From Ananas comosus (lineage: Eukaryota; Streptophyta; Magnoliopsida; Poales; Bromeliaceae), in assembly GCF_001540865.1 (NCBI RefSeq), contig NC_033627.1:6107389-6171388 (forward strand): 64,000 nt of DNA, read 5' to 3'. Below are positions 14,701 through 26,700 of the stretch, in pieces. The notes below the pieces were generated by a model. It saw nothing but the letters and a program-made list of their open reading frames with translations, had not been told where the DNA came from and did not search any database. Numbering within the stretch: the stretch's first letter is position 1; every line of letters begins with the position of its first letter. Made by a program: the position numbers and the translations under genes.

Positions 14701-17700
14701 AAAACAAGATCTAGAGGAGGGAAATGAGCAACCAACCTCCTTAGAAGCTCCAATCCTAGCTCCAAGGGTGAAGATCTCCTCCTATGCAAGCTCCAAGACC
14801 AAGCTCCAAGCACCAAGGAAGAAGAGAGGGTGAGGAAGATGCTCCAAGTCCTCTAAAAGCTCTCAATCTTCTTCTTCTTCCTTCCTTCTTCTCCTTCTCC
14901 TTCTTCTTCTTCTCCTCTACCAAGGGTGTGGAGAGAGTTGAGAGAAGAGAAATGAGGAGAAGAGAGGGTGGAGGGGTCATATAGACCCTCTATTGTAACA
15001 AAATCCCGAGAGGCCCCTCAAAAATCCAATATTGCATCAGCCCGGTCTGGGCAGTTTTCGCCCAGAGGGACCGGTCTCTCCCCAGCAGGGACCGGTCTCT
15101 CGCTGCGAACCCGGAAAACCAACGTTCGGGAACCGGTCTCTCCCTGCGCGGGACCGGTCTCTCACTGCGAAGATGAGCTCGGGGACCGGTCTCGCCCGCC
15201 AGGGACCGGTTGCCTCAGGGCTGCCGCAACACTGCTCACTGGGGGACCGGTCTCTCCTTCCAGGGACCGGTCCCCGAGAGTAAAAACTCTCAGGACTTGT
15301 CCAGAATTCCAGTTTTCGAACTTTTTAGGTCGAAAAATATTCTACAACCCTCCACCAAGTGTGGAAAAGCTCGAAATACATCCAAGCACTCGAACCTCGC
15401 AATTTGCAGAGGTCCAGTGTGTTACAAGGTAGGTACTTAAGAATTCAGCTAGGCAATTTGGGATTCCATGAAGAATATAGGGAAAATTAATATACCTTGC
15501 TCACAGTCTCTGTCACGCCCCGTGCCCCGCCTATTTGGGCGGGTTCGGGTACGCCGACAGACCGCCGAACGGACAGAGCTTCCCCTGTACGTCCTAGGCG
15601 TCGCAATTAATACAATTACAAGAGGTTCCAAACAGGAACAATATCCAAGCAAAAATTGCATAAGGAAGTATCAAAAATATAAAACATCTAGCTATTACAA
15701 GCATTCACATACATGCTTTTACATCTCGATTACAATTCTTTTTTTTTTTCTTCATCCCAATGCAATCTGAGTTATACAAATTTATTACAACTTGATATAT
15801 TTTGTTATTTCATTTCCTTTCCAACCCTAAGCTAGACCAACTCAGGGTACCGCTATCTCTGGTCTCTGGGGTTGGGCGCTACCTATGGAGCTACGCCCTC
15901 GCCTCGCGCCGCTAACGTGCGAACCTGTAATACCCCAAAACAACGTGGGGTGAGAACCAACTCCATGATTCCCAGTGGGTACGGCCACCCAAGGGAAAAG
16001 CTCGACCAACAGGCCCGAAGGAGGCAAACTGCAAGTTACTTTAATAAACAGATAGATACAATATCTAGATTATGCAGCTAACAATACCATGTTTTGCCTC
16101 ACAAATGCAACAATGCCATGCTATGCAACAATATACTCATGTAATCATGCAAGTAATGCAAAAACTAGTAGATCACCCAATACTACTTTCTATCTCATCA
16201 TCTAGTTCACATCAAACTACTCTCTAAGGTTTCTATTACCCTAGATCCATTTCATCTATCACTAGCCTTTAAGGTTTCCTCTACCTTATCCAAGCTAGCT
16301 ACTTGACTCTACCTCGAGTCAATCAACTGCGGAGTACCGCACTCTGTCCGGCTCGAGGTGAAGGAACCCTCACATACACCTCGGCCTTAAATCCACTCAA
16401 CATATACTATGTCTAATTATGGTATGAATGCCAATCCACTATGCTATTCATGTCATTACCCAATCCACCTAGGCTAACCCGCCTAAGATCTCGAATCCTG
16501 TAGGTGAAGAGCTACCCCGTCCTTGTCTCACCCAACTCATAACTCAAAGGTCATAGTAAAAGAGCTACCTCGCTTTTGCCCGACTCAAGTCTCAATGCCA
16601 AAGGGGGAGAGCTAACCCAACTCACAATCACGTCTCGTAGGTGAGGAACCGCTCACTTAAAGTGAGAATCTACTCACTCACCCAAGACCGTCTGCGGGAC
16701 CCAAAAAGGCTATCCCTCAATCTAATCTCAAAGGGGAGGATCTGCTCACTCGCCCAACTCTCAACATAGGTGCCACAACTCAATCTCAATCTCACAGAAT
16801 CTACTCACTCACCCGACTCACAATCACGTCTCGTAGGTGAGGAACCGCTCACTCAAGGTGAGAATCTACTCACTCACCCAAGACCGTCTGCGGGACCCAA
16901 AAAGACTATCCCTCGGGACCTAAAAAGGCTATCCCTGTAGTGTGACAACTCCAAAGTGCACTGCTTGTGTGGAGCGACCACCTCAAGCTTTGAACAGACT
17001 ATGTGAGCTCGATCCAATCCTCGTCAATTGAGGATACCCTACCATCTAAGGTTAACAACAACAACAACACTTTAGGTTCTCTTACCCGAATCATAGCTAG
17101 GGAAATCCACCTATCCCTATGTTCAATGCCGTAATGTCAACTACACTAAATTCTCATGCAATAAGCCACAACTAGGGAAACTCACCTATTCCCTATGTTC
17201 AATGCCATAAGTGTTTCTTTACACTATGTTCAAATGCCACTCACCTAGGTTTAATCAACAATAGGTTCAACACCTTTATCACATAACCTAGGTTTAACTA
17301 ACTCTAGGTTCAATCCTCAACCTATGTTCCTTAAACTAGGTTTAATGTCATTCTACCTAGATCTTGATTCTAGGTTCACTTGTTGAACCTATGTTCACGA
17401 CACTAGGTTAATGCCACTCGATCTATCCTAGGTTCACAACACTAGGTTTAGATGCCACATGCCTATGCATAATCTAGCAATAGGATAACATTCATTTCTA
17501 TACTCTAGCATGTTCTAGTACATGTTAACATGCATATACATCTAGTATACATTTTCATAATGCTAGTATGCCATTATAATCTAGCATGTATTTCTCAATG
17601 CATCTACATGTAATTATCCACTAGCATACATATTCCAATGCATCATTATGCTATTATCAACTAGCATGATCAATTATCGTCTATTATGATTCACATGATG

Positions 17701-20700
17701 CTATCATGCATACATATTCCCCATCTAGCATCTAAGTTCACATGCATAGGTCTCTAAACCAAGTAATTAGATTGACATGCATACGATTCCATCTAGCATA
17801 ATCACAATGCCATTGTATCCATACATATGCATCAACGAGAACTCATAGTCCACTTTGACATGTAGGCGACCTAGTCGCTTCGGTAAGCACAACCCACCTG
17901 TTATCGCGTTCCGATTGCTCGTAGCAACTTGCAATCGGCCTCCCTCGGCACCCGCCGCCCGGTTTGGCCCGAACTCGCAATTGCGCACCAACTGTGCGCC
18001 GCTTCGTAGCCCCGGAAATTATAGGTCTTCGATTATGTGCTACGGCGCTCGGCATCCATTTTCATAATTTTTGGACATCACTTCGGCCCTCCAGGCGGAA
18101 ACGAAGCTAAATAGTCCTTTCTTCAATATCTTCGCACCGGCTCGACGAATCGCCGAACCGACTTCGCCAACGCGTTCGTGTACCTAGCAATTAGGTTTAT
18201 GTAGGGTTAATTTAGATTAAACCCTAACATTTACAAAAACCCCCTTTTATGAGCCCTAGATGCTACACAACCAAGAAATCACCATTTCTTCTCATGATTC
18301 ATGCATTTATCATTTATTTGGCATCCTAGGATTCATCTAAATCCATTTATAGGGTATAAAAACCAAGCCCTAAGAGATCGACCATTGTTGCTACCAAAGC
18401 TTACCTCTTAAGCTCCTCCAATGGTGAAGAAGGAGGTGAAGAAGATGATAGCCCAACTTCTTTGCTTCAATCTCCTCCAAATTCCTCTCCTCTTGATCCA
18501 CTTCTAGAGAGAGAGAGGGAGAGCTTAGAGAGAGAGAGAGATGTTTGCTTAGGGTTGAGAGCAAGGTTTAAAGTGCTGTGGCACGGGGGCGTGCCGTTAC
18601 AGCCCTGGCACGGTACTGCACGGGCACGCTTGCGTGCCGACACGTGGCACGCTTGCGTGCCGACAGATACGCACGACCTCCTACTGGCACGCTTTGGCAC
18701 GGATTTTTTTCAGTTTTTTTGATTCCAATAAACTCTTATAATATTATTTTGAAAGATTTAAATAAATAATTATTTATATTTGCTATATATACCTTATTAT
18801 ACTCATCAATTAACATGCATATAAGCTTTTTGTAAGTAAAATACAATTATACCTGATGTAGAATAAAAATTAAAATACAATAATAAAATTCACAAGTATA
18901 ATAATTATTTAAATTTACATCTTTACATAGAGATGACTGCTTAATTCCACATAGATTGTCGCGCTTGATCATATGGCATACTGTCAGTTGCAGATACAAG
19001 ATTTATATGACAATGTTGATATAAGTATTGCTGGTATTGTGAGAAAGTCATATATTCCCGATATAGGTCATTGTATTGTCGGAGATAATTTGCATATGCA
19101 ACTGGATCGTGGATATAATGGACAACAGTCATCTGCGGCATATAAACTGAAGCATCATAAGGATATGGATTGTATGGAAAAGAAGAACCATAATGTGGAT
19201 ATGCATGAGTGGATGTAGATTCGCCGTATGAGCTTTCACTATGTCCAGGGATGGATTGGGATTCACTCTGAGTGCCATAAATTGATGAATCATAATCAAA
19301 TATCTCTCCATATAGACCATGTCGATATGAGGGATGCGATGATATTGAAGTACTATCAAACTGTGTTTGCAAAGTATCATCCCTTCGTGGAGGTCTAGTT
19401 GATATTGCCTCCAAACCTTCTCTCATCTCCCCATAATCTTGTTGTGAGGACCTCCTACCTTTTCGACGGTCATATACCATTCCGGATGTTTGACGTGGTC
19501 GAGACCCATGATCAGCATCTTGAGTGGCATGTGTGAAGTTTTGCTCTTCAGTAAATATAAGGCCACCACCACCTCCACTCTCCTGTTGTGTTGGTGGAAT
19601 GAAGTCGCCACCATCCTCACTGCTATTAGTGGTATCATCATCATCACTACATTCATCTTTAGACTGTGGTAATCCAGAATCTGCTGGTGTCGATGTATCA
19701 CTATCATTATCTTGTGGGAGTGCATCAGCTGCATCTAATGGATCCATCGATGTCATACTTTTTTTACTCTTACCACTTCGGACTGTCGTTGAAGGCCTTT
19801 TTGCAGTATAAGACGTTTTCTCCTTTCCAGATTGACTCTGAGTACGACGTGAACGACCATATCCAGGTCCTTGCATAAGACGTTCGAATTCCGCATCAGA
19901 GTCACGTGCAGGATTTTGGGATTCTTCGTCCAAAGCCGCTTGTTCTTGCACATTACCTTGAGAGCTTCCTATGTTCTCGTCAGCCCATCTTTCAGCATCA
20001 CTAATTCCTGCTTCATCAGCAATTATTCTGAATGGTCGTGGTGGATCTCCAGGCTCATCGAGTAATGGGTCTTCTTGATTGTCTCTATCTTGTAGCCAAT
20101 CAAGTACGGGGTCTGATTCATCATTGATAAAACTTGCATCCAAGGGATCATAAGTTTTTAATACCTTTTCCTTATCATACTCCTCTTGCATGCATCTTAA
20201 ACGGAGCCTCATATTATAGTGGACATAAACTAGCTTCTCTAATCGAGCGTACGCTAATCGGTTACGCACTTTGGTATGTATAAGTGCGAACGTGCTCCAG
20301 TTGCGTTCACATCCACTAGACGTTGTTGTTTGTGATAAGACACGCACAGCAATCTTTTTTAAGTGCTTTGCCGATCCACCATATTGTAGCCACCACTCAG
20401 CTGTACAATTAAAAGTTAAAAATATATCAAATAAGATTTATCATCAGCTGTAAACTGTCCAAATTATGGAGTTACTTACTGGGATCGGTATTGTGTCTTC
20501 CGTTAATTGCACCCGCTTCACCAAAAGTTCCAGAGGATTCACGAAATATTTTTCCCTTTATTATGGTAGTATAATAATCAGAAATCAGCATATTAACATC
20601 TAGCAAACTAATAATACATTGAAAAAATATTATACCTCACTTATGGCAAGAGCAGCATGTGTTGGATCCCTCTCCAATCTATTGATAACGTTTCGTAATG

Positions 20701-23700
20701 CCTTCAACAGTTCATCATCAAATCCAAGATTATAACGATGATGGTATGACGGATTAAGATAATAACCTATCATTAAGAAAGAAATCACTTCATCATCAAT
20801 ACAAGACTACTAATGAACAATCAGTAATAAATAGTTTTGTTATAATTTATCTAACTTACCTGCTAAGTGTAGATCCCGGCTCATCTGGACGTCCCAACGT
20901 CTGTCAATAATTTTTAGAAAAGATTGGCACCGTAGTGGATTATTTTTTTTAATATTATCTTTAGCCATCCTCAGTTTATAATAAACATGTCCCATTTGAG
21001 GTATTTTTTCCTGATCCACTAAACGGAGGACCACATATAGCGGCTCCACAATATCAACAATCTCTTTCACATAATCCCAAAACTTGGTAGACATAATTAT
21101 TTGCTCAATCGATTTTCCATCAGCCGTGGAGGCATAACGAGATGTTTGCCATTCATCTGATGCAAACATGGACTTTAATCCATTTTTATTTTGAAGGATA
21201 CTGTTTAGAGCAATAAAATTTGTTGCAAATCGTGTAATACCAGGACGTACGAGTTCTCGTCCTGTGAATTTCACCATTAAAGCATGGACCCAAAGATGAT
21301 TATACAAGTACTTAGATATACGTTGTGCAGTATGTACAGTTTTTTTCACCCGATTTATCTCACCAAAGTCAGACATCATTAGGTTGATGCAATGCGCTGC
21401 ACAAGGAGTCCAAAATAAATGGGGATGCCTTTGCATTAATAGTTTGCCAGCTTTCTTAAAATTTGCACCATTGTCCGATATAACTTGTACCACACATTTC
21501 TCACCAACCTCACGTAAAACTTGTTCCAATAATGCATATATATAGTCAGCATCTTCAAATCGACCGGTTGCATCGATTGATTTGTGAAATATCACCTTGC
21601 CATTACAATAAATTAAAAAATTTATAATGCTCATTTTTGTTGGTCCTGTCCAACTATCACACATCAATGTCACACCATACATCTCCCACAGTTGTTTTAA
21701 GTTTTTTACCCATTCATGAATATCATTGACCTCGGCGTCAAGATATTTGTTAGAGAGCTCATACGGTGTTGGAGGTTCAACTCCTTGACCCTCTTTTTGT
21801 ATGGTAGCAATCATTGATCTATAATATGGAGTACTTGCTGCATGGGAAGGAATATGACTAAAGTGAAAAAACTTTGCTATAGCTCTACCAATTCTACCTT
21901 TTTTATCTTTTTTTAACATTGTATCTATACGTTGCTGTTGAGCATCTGAGTGTGGAATGGCCATTGGGTCTATATCTATAATATTTGGATGTCTTCCACT
22001 TTTTTCTTTTGGTCCTTTTTTAAATCTGTCGAACAAACGGCTAACAGAACCACTGCGAGCTAAACCAGATTGTGCAGACCCAGACCCAGACCCACCACCG
22101 GCATCAAACTGAGACCGTCCAAATTGTGCTCTATGTCGTTGGACTTCATCTTGCTGCCATCTTTCTTGTGCAGATGCTTCCATGGCAGCTCTAGTATCAG
22201 CATCTAATTCATCACCTATACCTTCATATGGGTCAATAGGGGGATATTCTGCCGCTCGTTTATCTAGTTCATCTCGATCATCTCTTACTTTCTTTTTTGC
22301 TAATTTTGAAGATTCTAACTCAATTTTCATTGCATGTCTTATTTCCTGAGGGACTTTAGGGCAGTTTGATACTTCAGAAAAACCCCCAGCAATATGTTTC
22401 TTTAGGCGAGTGACACCTCCGCCCATTCCGACCATATTACAATAATTGCACTTCCAATGAAACCTATTCGTATCAATCATTTGTCCATGTTGCCAACCAT
22501 AATCTTCTGATCGTTTAGGTGCCATTATGATCTATAATTATTGACATACAAACAAATAAAATAAAATCTATTCCAGAAAAATAAAAAAAAGAACGATATG
22601 ATGAAAAAGGTATCATATCTACTAAGTACCAAATTTGAAAATTCTTTTGTTTTTATTTTATTTTTTGATAAGTTTGAAAAAATTATAACAGATAAAATTA
22701 TAGAATATTATAACAGATAAAACGAAATGACAAATAAATTAAATAAACTTAAATATCAATTGATTTCATTTGGCTTTTAATTTTATCAATATTTTATATC
22801 TTATGATGCAAAAAAAGAAATTATAATTGATGTTGTTTACCCTGATTCGCCGAACGCTTCACAGTGCGAGAAATTTTGATAAAATAATTTGCTCAAAGAA
22901 AGTGGATGTCTGTGTTGGATCAGATATGTCAATTAAAAATTAGCCGCTATATTTATAAATAAAAAATTTAAATTATAATTTTTTTTGACTTACCTAATAA
23001 GCAAATCTGCGATATGAGATGTCCTTGCCTTCTTTTCAAGCGACTTCTTTTCAAGCGACGAAAGAAAGAGGACAAATAATTTTAGGAAGATATGTAAGAA
23101 CTGAAAAAAAAAAAAAAAAAGAGAGGAGAAGATAGCTAAGGTTGCTAAGCACCGGCAAAAGAAAGAAAGGGGAAGAAAGAATACGAAGGAAAGAAAGATT
23201 CGTGCAGAGGTTAGGAGGCGGGTTTGCATGAATTTATAATCTCACACTCGGAGCCTTTGCATTATACAGCCTTTGAGTTACCCAAAGGCCAAACAAAAAG
23301 ACGACAAAAGTAAATTACACTGTGGGCATGTGATATGATGCCCACAGCAACCCAATTAATCAAATGGCAAAGAAAAAGACAAAAAAAAAAAATTTGCTTT
23401 GACCTGTGTGCATGTGACTATGGGCGACACCAAACTAATCAACCAAACGCTAAAGAAAAAGACAAAAAAAAAAGAAAACAAAGGCTGTGGGCATGTGATA
23501 GATGCCCACAGCAAAAATAGATCCAAAGAGAAAAAAAAAAAGCAAAAGCAAAAGCAAAAAAAAAAAACAAAAGCCAAAAAAAAATAAAAAAAAAAAGGTG
23601 GCACGGGGGCGGCACTGTGCCGCGGCACATGCACTCGTGCCGCTTTGTCTCGAGCGGCACGGGGCATGTGCCGAGGCACATGGGGGGGGTCCGAGACCCC

Positions 23701-26700
23701 CCCTTCTTGGGGGCATGGCACGGCACGCCCCGTGCCGCACGGCACGGGGCGGCACTGTGTTCCTTGTTAGCAATTAATGCCTAGGGGAGTATGAGCACAG
23801 TAATTTTGTTTTCCCTATATTTTTCGTGTAATTCCAAATTGCCTAGCTGAATTCTGAATTCCTATGCTATGATAGTCTTCTTCTTGAATGTCAAATAGTT
23901 GCAGTAATTAAGGAAGGCCCGACCTTCTTGGATGGTCATAGGGTGATGGGTGTACTTTGGACGGCTTGCTCTATAGGCACCTTCTTGGATGGTCATGGGG
24001 TGATGGGTGTCCTTTGGACGGCTTGCTCTATAGGTAGCCAGTTGCTCTTATTTGTACTAGGAATACTTTCGGTGTGCATGTGGGTTCTTATGCAGTTAAT
24101 GCTACTAGCCAAGCCGACCTCGGCGCCAAACTAATAATGTTTTATGACTAGGGGACTGTAAGGTAACGGACTTCTAAAATAATGAAGTTACGGTTTATAT
24201 TGGTTTGGAGAGCTATTGGAATGGTTCCGGTGAAGTTTGGAAGCATTCGGGCGTTTTCGGAGCGCGTAGGCGCGAAAACGGAACCCGAAAGGCTATGTTG
24301 GATCATGGACTAAATCCGGCATTAACGTGGATGAAAAGATGATGAAAACATGCTCGAAAACATGTTTGGAGAGTCTCGGTTCGATTTGAAAAGAATCGGA
24401 GGCTAAACGAGCGAAAACGAGCGAAAACGGAGCGAAAACGAAAAAGGCTGAAATTTGGCTAAGTCTGGAAATTGATACCTACGGGGACCGGTCCTTGGAT
24501 GAGGGACCGGTCCCTCCCTCATCCAAGGACCGGTCCCTGTAGCCCGAAAACGCCCTGCGCGGGCTGTGCACAAAGAAGCATTGTTTGAGGGGTTTTTGGC
24601 AATTTTGCCATGAGTTGAGTGTATAGGAGTGGAGAGAGCTTATTTCCTCTCATTTCTCACACTCTCAACCAAGGAACACAGTGCCGCCCCGTGCCGTGCG
24701 GCACGGGGCGTGCCGTGCCGTGCCCCCAAGAAGGGGGCACGGCACAGGGAGGGTCTCGGACCCCCCCATGTGCCTCGGCACATGCCCCGTGCCACCTTTT
24801 TTTTTTTTTTTTAAGGTATTTTTTTTTTTTTTTATTAATAGGAGCTTTTGCTTTTTTTTTTTTTTTCTCTTTGGATCTATTTTTGCTGTAGGCATCTATC
24901 ACATGCCCACAGCCTTTGTTTTCTTTTTTTTTTTGTCTTTTTCTTTAGCATTTGGTTGATTAGTTTGGTGTGGCCCATAGTCACATGCACACAGGTCAAA
25001 GCAAATNTATATAGCAAATATAAATAATTATTTATTTAAATCTTTCAAAATAATATTATAAGTTTATTGGAATCAAAAAAACTGAAAAAAAATCCGTGCC
25101 AAAGCGTGCCAGTAGGAGGTCGTGCGTATCTGTCGGCACGCAAGCGTGCCACGTGTCGGCACGCAAGCGTGCCCGTGCAGTACCGTGCCAGGGCTGTAAC
25201 GGCACGCCCCCGTGCCACGGCACTTTAAACCTTGATTGCTAACTTCATAAGAACCCACATGCACATCGACAATATCCCGAATACAAATAAGAGCAACTGG
25301 TTACCTAAAGAATAGGTCATCCAAAGTACACCCATCACCAACCAAGAAGGTCCGCATCTCTCTCAATCATCAACCATCTGACATTCAAGGGGAAGGTCAT
25401 CATAGCATAAGAATAGGAAAGCTAAATTCTGATTACATTCAAGAGCAACCGCTTCACATTCTTCTTGGAATTCCGAATGGCCTAGCTGAATTCTGAACTA
25501 CCTAGCTGAATTCTGGAATTGGAATTCAAAATTCTGAATTCTGAATTGCATTAAGATATTCGCTGTATATAAAAGGTAGAATTAAGTGGGTCTACTTAAT
25601 ATAGTCTGCTCAAACTGCCCTGATCATTGAAGACTTGCACACACAGGTAAAGCCGAATATACCTTTCTTCTTCAGAACCAAATATACTCTATTATAAATA
25701 ACCAATAACCTTTGAACTCACATAGGAAGAGGCAGGAAGTGAATGAAGAACCAACGAATAAAAAAGGAGGCAAAAAATATACATGGAATATTAAAAAAAG
25801 AGTGTCATTACAGGACTCTTTGTAATATCAAGATCTTACATTTGAGTCAAGCAAAAATAAAAAAACTGTATAAAACTACCTATCAATCACCATAGTAGCA
25901 AAAAAGTGTAGAGAGTGTAAATGTAAACTACAACAGCGTCGAAAGAGGACAATTAATTTCACCATGGCAACAAACAAAGAAGCAACATATCTTTTCCTCT
26001 CAATCTGTAAGGTAAAGAAAAAAAAATAAAATGTGTAGTGTAAAGAGACTTCCTTTAACTCACCCGTACTCAGAGTAAACAAATGAAATGAAATATCAAG
26101 ATACCATCTTGCAAGAGACACAAACAAAACTTTTTTTAAAAAACACAACTGCGAGCCGATTAATAAAAACTTTACTAATCTATATACTACAATGATTTCC
26201 ACACAATGCAAGAGCAAAAAGCAGAAAATATAAATAGAATATATAAAAAATAGTCTCATAATAGAGCTCTTTGTAATATCAAGACCTTACATTTGAGTAA
26301 GCAAAAATCGGTAAAAACTATATAAAACTACCTATCAATCATCGTAATAGCAAAAAAAGTGTAGAGAGTGTAAATGTAAACTACAACAGAGCCAAAACAA
26401 GACAATTAATTCCAGCATGGTAACAAACAAAGAAGCAACATAATTGTTTTTCTCAATCTGTAAGGTAAAGGAAAAAATGTAAAATGTCTAGCTTAAAGAG
26501 ACTTCCTTCATCTCACTGGTACTCAGAGTAAGTAAATGAAATGAAATATAAAGGTACCATCTTGCAAGAGACGAAAACAAAACATTTTTAAAAAAACACG
26601 ACTGTGAACCGATTAATAAGAATTCTACTAATCTATATAGTACAATGATTTCCAAACTATGCAGACAAAAAAGTAAAACCCAAGGAACGTCATCACATGC

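Larger units (their letters stand above)
18562..23766 (-). mobile_element. hAT transposon copy 1 (autonomous-type)
   Basis: Both ends begin CAAGG: the left end CAAGGTTTAAAGTGCTG, the right end (complement) CAAGGAACACAGTGCC. Each is followed by GGCACG-rich subterminal repeats. The body carries a four-exon hAT transposase gene on the minus strand. The 8 bp outside the left end are GTTGAGAG and those outside the right end are TTAGCAAT. They do not match each other but do match, in reverse complement, the flanks of the short copy at 24670-25234. The apparent unit is therefore a hybrid of two insertions. Inner A-end and B-end subterminal zones span about 18562-18789 and 23391-23766. Confidence 0.85.
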
